A stretch of DNA of 64,000 nt, from the NCBI GenBank assembly GCA_965224815.1, contig CBDDAF010000003.1, positions 2,356,001-2,420,000 of the forward strand. The letters are read 5' to 3'. The notes under the pieces are model-generated. The model saw only the letters and a program-made list of their open reading frames with translations. It was not told the origin of the DNA and searched no databases. Below, one piece after another: positions 17,761-26,472 of this stretch. The first letter of the stretch is position 1. The number at the start of each line of letters is the position of its first letter. Source of the stretch: CAYPEL01 sp036479985. GTDB lineage: Bacteria > Pseudomonadota > Gammaproteobacteria > DSM-19610. Made by a program: the position numbers and the translations under genes.

Positions 17761-18248
17761 TAAACGCGTGCGCCTATACTGCTATCAATAAAAATATTTC
17801 TCCTCCGGAATGATGGGAGCGCGTGAGTCAGGAGATACAAACGCAAGTTTATAAGTTCAGAGGCAAATACTGGCTCCTTAAGTGGCAGGATCTGCTTCGT
17901 CCAACTCGGCGACCGAAGCTTCCGTTTTACCATTGCCTGTTCAATCATGGCAGCCAGGTAATTTGATAAATAACCATCCAATTTTCTCTGCGGCGCAACA
18001 GCAACTGCAATCTTGAGTTCTGATGTACTTAGCCGGGTTAGAAAATCATTTAATTGCGCTAACGCATAGGAAGGTTGATTGCTATCCCCCAGTTGTTTAC
18101 AAAGCGCCTGGAATTGAGTCTCTGGCTCAGGCAGCAGTTTGCCCAACACCCATTTTGAAACTTCCATTCCGACCTGCTCGGCGGCCCGCTCGATGTGCTG
18201 CTTTTCCCTGGGCGTCACTCTGATTTGCAACTGTTTTGTTTTCTTCAT
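17760..18248 (-). CDS. Ribbon-helix-helix-like DNA-binding protein, putative antitoxin
   Basis: A 162-residue protein of which only the first 45 are recognisable: MKKTKQLQIRVTPREKQHIE followed by AAEQVGMEVSKWVLGKLL, the strand-helix-helix pattern of MetJ/Arc or MobC-like regulators. The rest is basic, predicted helical, and unknown to me. It is co-directional and coupled with the nucleotidyltransferase gene. A palindrome overlaps its probable -35 region (18278-18298), as expected for an autorepressor. I infer an antitoxin role; a relaxosome-type accessory protein is the alternative. Confidence 0.5.
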   Translation of the reverse strand: MKKTKQLQIRVTPREKQHIERAAEQVGMEVSKWVLGKLLPEPETQFQALCKQLGDSNQPSYALAQLNDFLTRLSTSELKIAVAVAPQRKLDGYLSNYLAAMIEQAMVKRKLRSPSWTKQILPLKEPVFASELINLRLYLLTHALPSFRRRNIFIDSSIGARV

Positions 18249-18260
18249 GCTTTTAGCCTA

Positions 18261-18283
18261 GTAGCAGAGTCAGTCAATGTCAA
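18261..18283 (-). promoter_or_regulatory. Probable promoter of the RHH/NTase pair (-35 end)
   Basis: On the minus strand TTGACA (18278-18283) is followed 17 bases later by TAGGCT, giving a plausible sigma-70 promoter about 15 bp upstream of the ATG at 18248. Its -35 box is the left arm of the palindrome at 18278-18298. Confidence 0.4.
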
Positions 18284-18298
18284 TACAGTGTAATGACA
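18278..18298. promoter_or_regulatory. Palindromic operator upstream of the RHH gene
   Basis: TGTCAATACA, one base, then TGTAATGACA: ten-base arms with one mismatched pair. It overlaps the candidate -35 and lies 30 bp from the RHH start, so it is a likely autoregulatory site. The rest of 18249-18477 is AT-rich with no gene I can support. Confidence 0.5.
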
Positions 18299-18477
18299 TA
18301 TAGGTTAAATAGTACCGGAAGAAACATATCCAATTGTAATATATGTATATTTTATTAAACTCAAGAAATTAAGGGGTCAATGTACTTGAAAATGCATATT
18401 AACAAGTAGCACATGAAGTAAAGGTGTCAGATTTATTTAACGACCAAGGAAGGTTGTAATATTCAGTAAAAGCCGGG

Positions 18478-19653
18478 TTAATCTACAGATCTTCTATGGC
18501 TTGGCAAAAATGGAGAGTAAGTACCTAAGCGATCATGAGCCATTGTTATCAGTTTTTGGTAATAAGGGTAAATGCAATCGGCTAAATATTTATCGACTAG
18601 TTGGCTTGAGATATTGATGTTGGTATCTAATGCCGTGTCTATTTTTTTGGCCAGTGCGGCTGGGTTATTAACGGGTACCAGCCACTCAGCCAGTTCACCG
18701 GTCAAGATTTCCGCAGGCCCGGACGGACAATCCGTGCTGACTACTGGTGTGCCACAAATTAGTGATTCAATAATAACAGTAGGCAATCCTTCGCGTTCGG
18801 AAGTCAATAGGGTGAGTTTTGCTTGCTTCATAAAAGGGTAAGGGTTTTCCTGATGCCCCAGGATCAACACCTTATCTTGTAACTCCAGTTTAGAAATCAT
18901 GTTGTCGAGTTGCTCGCAGGGATTGGCGAGCAAGACTAATTTAATGTTGTGTTTCAGCCTTGCATAGGCTTCTAGCAGGATGTCGTGACGTTTTACTGGT
19001 CTGAAAGCTCCGGCGTGAAGAATGAAATCTTCGTCTGGTAACTGTTTGGGTTTGGCGCATGCCAGGTTGTGTATTGTTTCAAAATTGAATGGATTGAAAA
19101 TAGTTTGTATGTTCCGGGGCTTTATCTGTAGCTCATTGAGCAGGTCATTTTTAACGCCGTTTGAAACTGCGATGAGATTCTTGCCAGAATAAAGTGTTTT
19201 ATAGAGTCGCTTCTTTCTGATGGCGCGTATCCAACGCCGTTGTTGTTTGAATTCTGCGATTTCGCCTGTATAGCTGGAATGAATACAGTGCCAGGTGTTT
19301 GGCAAGTGGCAGCGAGCGACGACCTTATCCGCAGCGGGTAAGTGTGATAGAAACAGACCAAAGGGTGTTGGACCAGAATTATTAAGTTTATCGACAAGGC
19401 GTTGTAGCTTGTTTGCCAATAATCGGTCACCTATTTTTCCAAACCATTTATAAAATTTACGATTCCTGGTTAAAAAATGTAGTTTGATTGATGGATCGAC
19501 AGAAAAATCAACGGTGTGTTCTAACAGGAATAAGTCAACAGGATGGCCGTGTGCAATAAACATTTCGGCAAGGTTTAAAGTAACTCTTTCTGCACCTGAC
19601 CCCGAAAGGTTTGTGATGACCATGCCTATTCTGGATGGGTGCTGGTTTGCCAT
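18478..19653 (-). CDS. Glycosyltransferase family 4 protein
   Basis: A 391-residue GT-B fold enzyme. The N-terminal Rossmann domain opens GMVITNLSGSGAERVTLNLA (residues 10-29). The C-terminal domain has LHAGAFRPVKRHDILLEAY near 211-230 and the retaining GT4 signature SEREGLPTVIIESLICGTPV near 283-302, with the E-x7-E pair. Donor and acceptor are not predictable; a cell-surface polysaccharide or LPS role is usual. No other sugar genes are adjacent, so it is an orphan in the rplQ-uvrA gap. A bimodular repeat lies between it and uvrA. Confidence 0.8.
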   Translation of the reverse strand: MANQHPSRIGMVITNLSGSGAERVTLNLAEMFIAHGHPVDLFLLEHTVDFSVDPSIKLHFLTRNRKFYKWFGKIGDRLLANKLQRLVDKLNNSGPTPFGLFLSHLPAADKVVARCHLPNTWHCIHSSYTGEIAEFKQQRRWIRAIRKKRLYKTLYSGKNLIAVSNGVKNDLLNELQIKPRNIQTIFNPFNFETIHNLACAKPKQLPDEDFILHAGAFRPVKRHDILLEAYARLKHNIKLVLLANPCEQLDNMISKLELQDKVLILGHQENPYPFMKQAKLTLLTSEREGLPTVIIESLICGTPVVSTDCPSGPAEILTGELAEWLVPVNNPAALAKKIDTALDTNINISSQLVDKYLADCIYPYYQKLITMAHDRLGTYSPFLPSHRRSVD

Positions 19654-19680
19654 TTGTGTCTAGGGTGCCTCTGATTTATT

Positions 19681-19746
19681 CTGTAGGAGCGGCTTCAGCC
19701 GCGATGAACACCGCGTGCCCCATCGCGGCTGAAGCCGCTCCTACAG
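19681..19746. repeat. Bimodular palindromic repeat, copy 1 (TTCAG type)
   Basis: CTGTAGGAGCGGCTTCAGCC ... GGCTGAAGCCGCTCCTACAG. Each arm has its own small hairpin (GGCTTCAGCC) and the two arms form a long inverted repeat around a 15-20 base variable centre. Same family as the copies at 24647, 49170, 51370, 51706 and 53424. Always intergenic. Confidence 0.9.
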
Positions 19747-19761
19747 ATTCTTGCTAATTAA

Positions 19762-22612
19762 TCAGGATGCCTGACGCTGCTTTTCTTCGCGCGCCATTAA
19801 CGGTTTCAGAAAATATCCGGTCGATGAATCCGGGTGTTCTGCAATTTCTTCCGGTGTGCCGGTGGCAATGATTTCACCGCCACCGTTGCCGCCTTCTGGA
19901 CCTAAATCAATCACCCAGTCAGCGGTTTTTATAACGTCGAGGTTATGCTCAATGATGACCATCGTATTACCATGGTCGCGTAGTCGATGTAACACAATCA
20001 ACAGTTGTTCAATATCGTGAAAATGTAAACCGGTCGTTGGTTCATCAAGGATGTAGAGCGTTTTTCCGGTGTCACGTTTAGAGAGTTCGCGTGATAATTT
20101 AACGCGTTGAGCTTCACCGCCTGATAAGGTGGTTGCGTTTTGTCCGAGCCGTATATAAGACAAGCCAACATCCAGTAAAGTCTCTAATTTACGCGATAGT
20201 ACCGGTACGGCGCTGAAAAATTTGGCGGCATCCTCGACAGTCATGTCGAGCACATCATGAATATTTTTCCCTTTGTAACGAATATCCAGGGTTTCCCGGT
20301 TATAGCGTTTGCTTTTGCAAGTATCACAGGGTACGTAGATATCTGGCAGAAAGTGCATTTCAACCTTGATGAGACCATCACCCTGGCAAGCTTCGCAACG
20401 TCCACCTTTTACATTAAAACTGAAACGGCCCGGTTTGTAACCGCGTGAACGGGCTTCCTGGGTGCCAGCAAACAATTCACGGATCGGTGTAAACAATCCA
20501 GTGTAGGTAGCCGGGTTTGAGCGTGGCGTGCGGCCAATCGGACTTTGATCAATATCTACAACCTTGTCGAACTGGTCGAGTCCACTGCATGATGCATAGG
20601 CTGCTGGCGCGGTGGAAGCACCATTCAGTTCTGCCGCCACAATGCGGTACAAAGTGTCATTGATCAATGTCGATTTACCGGAACCGGATACACCGGTAAC
20701 GCAAGTCATTAACCCAACCGGAATATGCAGGTCAACTTTTTTCAGGTTGTTGCCAGTTGCTTTGCGAATGACGAGCTGACGTTTTGAGTCATTGGGCGTG
20801 CGTACCGCTGGGCCAGTAATGCAACGCTGACCACTCAGGTACTGTCCAGTCAGTGAAGCTTTGCACGACATAATGTCATCCGGCGTACCCTGGGCAACGA
20901 TCTGCCCTCCATGCGCACCAGCTCCGGGACCCATATCAACAACATGGTCGGCTGCACGAATCGCATCCTCGTCGTGTTCAACGACGATCACGGTATTGCC
21001 CAGGTCGCGTAAATAATTAAGCGTATTCAGCAGGCGTTGGTTATCGCGTTGGTGTAAACCGATAGAAGGTTCATCAAGAATGTACATGACACCGACCAGG
21101 CCAGCGCCAATCTGGCTGGCAAGGCGTATTCGTTGAGCTTCACCACCGGACAGGGTGTCAGCGCTGCGTTCAAGGGATAAATAATTCAGTCCGACATTAA
21201 CTAGAAAATCCAGACGTTCGCGGATTTCCTTGACAATTTTTTCAGCTATTTTGCCTCGGCTGCCCGCGAGCTGGAGGCCGGAAAAGAACTCCCGGCATTC
21301 GCCGATCGACCAGGCGGTAATCTCTGGCAGGTTACGTTCATCAATGAATACATGCCGGGCTGCCGTGTTGAGCCTTGTGCCTTTGCACTCTTTGCAGGGG
21401 TGGGTATGGAGAAAACGCGCCAGTTCTTCGCGAACGGCGTTGGACTCGGTTTCCCGGTAACGGCGTTCCATATTGCATAGAATGCCTTCAAAGGTATGGC
21501 GACGCAGCGTAAAGCCACTGCGTTCATTGATGTACTGAAACTCGATCACTTCCTTACCACTGCCATACAACACCACTTGCTGTATTTTTTCCGGCAATTC
21601 ATCAAAGGGTGTATCGATATCGAAATTATAATGCTCAGCCAGTGAATTAATCAGCTGAAAATAATACGCGTTGCGCCGATCCCAACCACGCACGGCACCA
21701 CCGGCCAGGCTCAGATGTGGATGTGCTACGACGCGTTGTGGATCAAAAACCTGCTGATGGCCTAAGACCATCACAGCTCGGGCAAGCGCCAACCGGGTTG
21801 TTGAATGAAAACAGGCGCGGCTCGAGTTCACTGATTGAGTAGCCGCATTTGGAGCAGGCAAATTTGGCGGAAAATACGATTTCTTCGCCATCCGTTGTAT
21901 CCATTGGAATAATTCGGGCGCGGCCATCGGAAAGTCGCAGTGCCGTTTCGAAAGATTCTGCCAGCCGCAACTTGATGTCATCGCGCACTTTGAAACGGTC
22001 GACTACCGCTTCGATACTGTGTTTCTTTTTTGGATCCAGTTCAGGGGCTTCATCGAGATTGATAATTTCACCGTCAATGCGCGCACGAATAAAACCCTGC
22101 GCGCGTAATTCTTCGACCGCCGCAATATGCTCACCTTTTCGGCCTTCGATAATCGGTGCCAGTAACATCAGACGGGTGTCGGCTGGCATGTCAAGCACAT
22201 GGTCGACCATCTGACTGATAGTTTGGGCTTCCAGTGTTGTGCCGTGATCCGGGCAGAGCGGTATGCCGACGCGAGCAAACAGTAAGCGCAGGTAGTCGTA
22301 TATTTCGGTAATGGTTCCCACCGTCGAACGTGGATTGTGCGAGGTGGATTTCTGTTCGATAGAAATGGCGGGCGACAGCCCTTCGACATGATCGATATCC
22401 GGTTTTTCCATCATCGACAGGAATTGCCGGGCGTAAGCGGATAGCGATTCGACGTAGCGCCGCTGTCCTTCGGCATAAATAGTGTCGAAAGCTAGCGATG
22501 ATTTACCAGAACCGGACAGGCCGGTAATCACAATCAATCGATCACGGGGTAGTTCGATATCGATATTTTTCAGGTTGTGGGTGCGTGCCCCGCGTATTCG
22601 AATACTCTGCAT
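19762..22612 (-). pseudogene. uvrA: Excinuclease ABC subunit A, interrupted by a one-base frameshift
   Basis: UvrA is the damage-recognition ATPase of nucleotide excision repair. The first frame (from 22612) holds the N-terminal Walker A GLSGSGKSSLAF near 33 and the first zinc cysteines, and runs to CPSCDGL before leaving frame. The second frame resumes exactly at LGHQQVFDP and continues with LSGGEAQRIRLA, a second Walker A GVSGSGKSTLIND, CEACQGDG...CDTC and LSGGEAQRVKLS to the end. Removing one base near 21763-21764 rebuilds a protein of about 949 residues with no other break, close to the normal 940. This is either a very recent lesion or a sequence error; a functional gene is likely if the latter. 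Confidence 0.9.
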
Positions 22613-22686
22613 ACTGATTCCGGCTAATAAGCTAACCTGCTACTATACGATGTTTGACCCAACACGACCAAAACCAGTTTATCCGC

Positions 22687-24072
22687 ATGTCCCCAGGTAA
22701 CGATCCCATCTCGCAGATGAGTGCAGTTGAGCGCCGTGCTGCACTGTCGCTGGCCAGTATTTATGCCTTGCGAATGCTGGGGTTGTTTATGATTTTGCCG
22801 GTGTTTGCGTTGTACGCGGATGAATTGCAGGGCGTGACCCCAGCGCTGGCGGGTCTGGCAATTGGTATCTACGGCCTGACTCAGGCGATGTTGCAAATAC
22901 CTTATGGTCTGGTCTCAGATCGCCTGGGCCGTAAACCGGTGATTATATTCGGGCTACTGGTATTTGTGCTGGGCAGTCTGGTGGCGGCGGCGGCTGAGTC
23001 TATACAGGTTGTCATTCTGGGCAGAGCGATTCAGGGCGCTGGTGCCATTGCAGCTGTGGTCATGGCGCTCGCAGCGGATTTGACACGTGAGCAGCACCGG
23101 GTCAAAACCATGGCCATTATCGGCATGAGTATCGGCGCATCGTTTATGCTGGCGATGGTGCTGGGTCCAGTGTTTAACACTCTTGTTGGGGTCTCTGGAA
23201 TTTTCATGTTGACTGCAGTGCTAGCGGTTTTTGGTATTGTGGTCGTCTGGAAGGTAGTACCTAACCCCGTCATCAGTCGTATACATCGTGATGCTCAACC
23301 CGTGCCAGCGCAGTTTGCTAGGGTACTAAAAGATACTCAGTTGCTCAGGCTGGATGCAGGTATTTTGATCCTGCACATGATACTGACAGCCAGTTTTGTG
23401 ACCTTACCTCTCGTATTACGCGATATTGCCGGGTTTGATCCTGCACAGCACTGGAAGTTGTATTTGCCTGTCCTGGCTTTGTCGGTGTTATTAATGATTC
23501 CGTTTATACTGCTGGCTGAAAAATACCAGCGTATGAAGCAGGTGTTCCTGGGTGCCATAGTCACCATCACGGTAGCCTTGCTGATGCTGTTTGGTTTCCA
23601 TCAGCAGGTCTGGGTAATCGCGGTCCTGCTGGTTATTTTCTTTGCAGGTTTTAACCTGCTCGAAGCAATTCTTCCTTCGCTGATTAGCAAGCTTGCGCCA
23701 GCCGATAGTAAAGGAACGGCGATGGGATTCTATTCAAGCGCGCAGTTTTTTGGTGCCTTCCTGGGTGGTGTGATGGGTGGCTGGTTACACGGTAAATTCG
23801 GTCTGGCTGCGGTATTTTTGTTTTGTGCAGTCGCTGCATTGATTTGGTTGGTGATAGCGGCAGGCATGAAGAATCCGCGTCATCTGAGCACTCGGTTGAT
23901 TAAAGTTGTTGTCTCCGGTTCACGCGAGGCTTCCAGTCTGGCCGATAAAATTACCCGGATCGCCGGAGTCACTGAAGCCGTAGTGATCGCTGAGGACGGG
24001 GTGGCCTATCTCAAGGTTGATCCAGAGAAACTGGACGAACAGGCGCTTGGAGCATTGGCAATTTCCGGTTGA
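22687..24072 (+). CDS. MFS transporter with C-terminal YAM-like domain (YajR type)
   Basis: About 461 residues with twelve hydrophobic segments. The MFS motif A is DRLGRKPVI, after GLTQAMLQIPYGLVS. After the last helix comes a soluble tail of about 65 residues (KVVVSGSREASSLADKITRI, then GVTEAVVIAEDGVAYLKVD), a ferredoxin-like domain as in E. coli YajR. I start at the first in-frame ATG (22687); an upstream TTG at 22654 or an ATG at 22717 are alternatives. It is divergent from uvrA and upstream of ssb, a neighbourhood common in gammaproteobacteria. Substrate unknown. Confidence 0.85.
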   Translation: MSPGNDPISQMSAVERRAALSLASIYALRMLGLFMILPVFALYADELQGVTPALAGLAIGIYGLTQAMLQIPYGLVSDRLGRKPVIIFGLLVFVLGSLVAAAAESIQVVILGRAIQGAGAIAAVVMALAADLTREQHRVKTMAIIGMSIGASFMLAMVLGPVFNTLVGVSGIFMLTAVLAVFGIVVVWKVVPNPVISRIHRDAQPVPAQFARVLKDTQLLRLDAGILILHMILTASFVTLPLVLRDIAGFDPAQHWKLYLPVLALSVLLMIPFILLAEKYQRMKQVFLGAIVTITVALLMLFGFHQQVWVIAVLLVIFFAGFNLLEAILPSLISKLAPADSKGTAMGFYSSAQFFGAFLGGVMGGWLHGKFGLAAVFLFCAVAALIWLVIAAGMKNPRHLSTRLIKVVVSGSREASSLADKITRIAGVTEAVVIAEDGVAYLKVDPEKLDEQALGALAISG

Positions 24073-24158
24073 TCTGCTGGCTCAACTGCCAATGCAAGGG
24101 TATGATTTACGTCTGTACAGGGACTGTGCAGCAACACAATATAAATGAGGAGATAGTA

Positions 24159-24623
24159 ATGGCACGAGGTGTAAACAAGGTTATTCTGATTGGCCGCCTG
24201 GGCAAGGATCCCGAGGTGCGTTATATGCCCAATGGTAATGCTGCCTGTAATGTAACGCTGGCGACCAGTGAATCCTGGAAAGATAAACAAACCGGTGAGC
24301 AGAAAGAGCGTACCGAGTGGCATAACCTGTCTTTTTTTCGTCGGCTTGCCGAGATAGCCGGTGAGTATTTGCGTAAGGGCTCACAGATTTATGTTGAAGG
24401 CCGATTGCAAACACGTAAATGGCAGGACAAAAACGGTAATGACCGTTACACCACTGATATTATTGTTAACGAAATGCAGATGCTGGACAGCAAGGGTGGC
24501 GGCAGTGCCGGATTCTCCAATGCGTCCGCGCCAGCGCCAGCGCAGCAATCCAGTAGTCCTGCAGCACCTGCGGCTGCACCAGCGTCATCGAGTAATGACT
24601 TTGACGACGATATTCCGTTTTAA
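24159..24623 (+). CDS. ssb: Single-stranded DNA-binding protein
   Basis: A 154-residue SSB. The OB-fold starts ARGVNKVILIGRLGKDPEVR, with TEWHNLSFFRRLAEIAGEYL near 53-72. A flexible linker rich in Ala, Pro and Ser follows, and the tail ends DFDDDIPF, the partner-binding tip. The ATG follows GAGGAG. The neighbourhood uvrA-MFS-ssb groups repair functions. No convincing LexA box was found. Confidence 0.97.
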   Translation: MARGVNKVILIGRLGKDPEVRYMPNGNAACNVTLATSESWKDKQTGEQKERTEWHNLSFFRRLAEIAGEYLRKGSQIYVEGRLQTRKWQDKNGNDRYTTDIIVNEMQMLDSKGGGSAGFSNASAPAPAQQSSSPAAPAAAPASSSNDFDDDIPF

Positions 24624-24646
24624 ATAAGCCTCTGGCAATTCGGTAA

Positions 24647-24712
24647 CTGTAGGAGCGGCATCAGCCGCGATGAATGCACTGCGCCCCATCGCGGCTGAAG
24701 CCGCTCCTACAG
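24647..24712. repeat. Bimodular palindromic repeat, copy 2
   Basis: CTGTAGGAGCGGCATCAGCC in the left arm against GGCTGAAGCCGCTCCTACAG in the right arm, so one arm carries a substitution (CATCAG). It lies between the convergent ssb and metallo-beta-lactamase-fold genes, where it might also serve as a bidirectional terminator. Confidence 0.9.
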
Positions 24713-24757
24713 AATTGGTATGGTTCACAATAAGGTGAATAACACATCGAAGGTTCA

Positions 24758-25663
24758 TTAACCCACCTTTTCCAATTCCATATCTTCAGGCTTGGGCTCC
24801 GGCCGGAATACGTTGAGTGGAATCTTCAGATAACGTTTCTCGTTATCCTCTGGATCTGGCATCGCGCCAGCATCAATATTGACCTGCACGCTCTGAAATA
24901 GCAGTTTGGGTGCATTCAGTTCTTTGTCCCGTTCCGAACGGAATTTGGTGAACTTGGCTTCACTCACGTCGGCCGTGAGCTGAATATTATGTTGTTTTTG
25001 CTCGCCGACCGTTGTTTCAAAGGCGAGCTCGCGGCCACCTGGCTGATAATCATGACCGACAAAAACACGGGTTTCATCTGGCAGTGTATAAAGTTTGTTG
25101 GTAATGGAATCGTACAAGTCATGCGCACTACCGGCCGGGAAATCACAACGCCCGGTTCCCATGTCGGGCATAAATAAACTATCACCCGTAAATATGGCGT
25201 CGTCGAACTTATAAGTTGCACAAGCAGGTGTATGGCCGGGTGTAAAAATAACTTCAAACTTCAGGGTGCCGGCAGTGACTGTTTCGTTATCTTTAAACAG
25301 CCGGTCAAACTGGCGTCCGTCCGTCGCAAAATCTTCGGGTAAGCCAAAAAAGTGTTTGAAGGTTTCCTGGACAACAGTGATTTGTTCACCAATCGCAATT
25401 TGCGCATCCGGAAAAGCTTCCTTGAGCATTTGTGCGCCAGAAATATGATCAGCGTGTGCGTGGGTTTCCATCACAAAGTGCAGTTGCAATGATTTCTCGT
25501 TCAGAAATGCGATCACTTTATCAACGGATTCTGTCCAGATTTTCGAACCGACCGGCTCATAATCCAGTACCGGATCGATGACAACGGCATCTTTAGAAGC
25601 GGGATCATAGATCACGTAGGTCATCGTAAAAGTACGATTATCAAAAAATGGCGTTATTTCCAT
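24758..25663 (-). CDS. Metallo-beta-lactamase-fold protein, persulfide dioxygenase-like (Blh/ETHE1 group)
   Basis: A 301-residue protein with the metal motif THAHADH (His68, His70, Asp72, His73), then FTPGHTPAC near 139, GDSLFMPDMGTGRCDFP near 160-176 and VGHDY near 200. GTGRCDFP after the metal aspartate is typical of ETHE1/Blh persulfide dioxygenases, which oxidise glutathione persulfide in sulfide detoxification. The tail KIPLNVF is also common in that group. It stands alone between ssb and mraZ, read leftward. Glyoxalase II is less likely because of the GTGRCDFP segment. Confidence 0.8.
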   Translation of the reverse strand: MEITPFFDNRTFTMTYVIYDPASKDAVVIDPVLDYEPVGSKIWTESVDKVIAFLNEKSLQLHFVMETHAHADHISGAQMLKEAFPDAQIAIGEQITVVQETFKHFFGLPEDFATDGRQFDRLFKDNETVTAGTLKFEVIFTPGHTPACATYKFDDAIFTGDSLFMPDMGTGRCDFPAGSAHDLYDSITNKLYTLPDETRVFVGHDYQPGGRELAFETTVGEQKQHNIQLTADVSEAKFTKFRSERDKELNAPKLLFQSVQVNIDAGAMPDPEDNEKRYLKIPLNVFRPEPKPEDMELEKVG

Positions 25664-25927
25664 ATATATGGCTCCCGTAAAAGCTGAAAAGCATGAAATA
25701 TTTAGAATATTAGATCATATTAATATAGATATTACAATGGCATCAATAAAATATATTATGGATGACCATCTATGATTGCCTCACTTTTTAAGTGCTACAC
25801 AAACAAGTGATCCCAAGCTGCTGATTTCTAATTTTATTCATATTGAGTCTCATTTCGTAGACTGGTTAGAAAGGGTCTAAAGTACGCTAAGTTATTGTCA
25901 GGAAAGAAAGATTCTCTCTATTTCCCC
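25664..25927. other. AT-rich intergenic region upstream of the persulfide dioxygenase-like gene
   Basis: About 260 bp without a supportable gene. The stretch 25700-25760 is very AT-rich (AATATTAGATCATATTAATA and following) and probably holds the leftward promoter of the sulfur enzyme and perhaps a regulator site, but I see no clean palindrome. Confidence 0.4.
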
Positions 25928-25957
25928 TTGACAGTTATGCCTTCTACTACCTATAGT
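25928..25957 (+). promoter_or_regulatory. Sigma-70 promoter of the division/cell-wall cluster
   Basis: TTGACA at 25928-25933, an 18-base spacer, then TATAGT at 25952-25957. It stands about 60 bp upstream of mraZ with the MraZ repeats directly downstream, matching the known arrangement of the mra promoter. Confidence 0.75.
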
Positions 25958-25966
25958 GTTATCTAG

Positions 25967-25990
25967 TGGGCTTTAGTGGTAATTAATGGT
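25967..25990 (+). promoter_or_regulatory. MraZ operator: three TGGK repeats spaced 10 bp
   Basis: TGGG (25967), TGGT (25977) and TGGT (25987) are separated by exactly 10 bases start to start, on one face of the helix. This is the repeat pattern bound by MraZ at its own promoter, just downstream of the -10 box. Confidence 0.75.
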
Positions 25991-26016
25991 TAATTAGTGC
26001 CTGCCAGGGGTGATTT

Positions 26017-26469
26017 GTGTTTCGAGGGGGTAGTACTGTCAATTTGGATGCGAAGGGCCGCCTGGCGCTTCCGACCCGTTATCGTGATTCGATCACTGAA
26101 CGATTTGATGGCTGCCTCGTGCTGACTGTCCACAGTGATGGTTGTCTCCTGTTATATCCCCAGCCCGAATGGCAAGACATCGAGCGAAAATTGATTCGTA
26201 TGCCCAATCAGGATCCGCGTACCCGTGCTTTACAACGCATGCTAATTGGACATGCGGCAGAAGTCGAGATGGATGGCCATGGCCGGATTCTGATTGCGCC
26301 TCGTTTGCGCGAATTTGCCAAGCTTGAAAAGCGTGTTTCGCTGGCGGGTGTGGGAAATAAATTCGAAATCTGGAACGAGGAAGTCTGGGATCAAAACTGC
26401 GGTTCATGGACGACGCAAGATGACGGTGGTGGCGAAATGCCGGATCCGTTTGCATCACTTACGCTCTGA
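26017..26469 (+). CDS. mraZ: Transcriptional regulator MraZ
   Basis: A 150-residue protein with two SpoVT/AbrB-like half domains. It begins FRGGSTVNLDAKGRLALPTR, and the second repeat contains MDGHGRILIAPRLREFAKL near 89-107. MraZ represses its own promoter and so the dcw cluster. The GTG start follows AGGGG; this start gives the conserved N-terminus. It is 3 bp from rsmH. Confidence 0.95.
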   Translation: MFRGGSTVNLDAKGRLALPTRYRDSITERFDGCLVLTVHSDGCLLLYPQPEWQDIERKLIRMPNQDPRTRALQRMLIGHAAEVEMDGHGRILIAPRLREFAKLEKRVSLAGVGNKFEIWNEEVWDQNCGSWTTQDDGGGEMPDPFASLTL

Positions 26470-26472
26470 GAG

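Noticed and set aside
21246..21527. Leftward 93-codon frame inside uvrA
   Set aside because: Shadow of the uvrA C-terminal frame; no start signal and no conserved motif.
24100..24160. LexA box upstream of ssb
   Set aside because: CTGTACAG-like pieces occur but none has the CTG-N10-CAG spacing.
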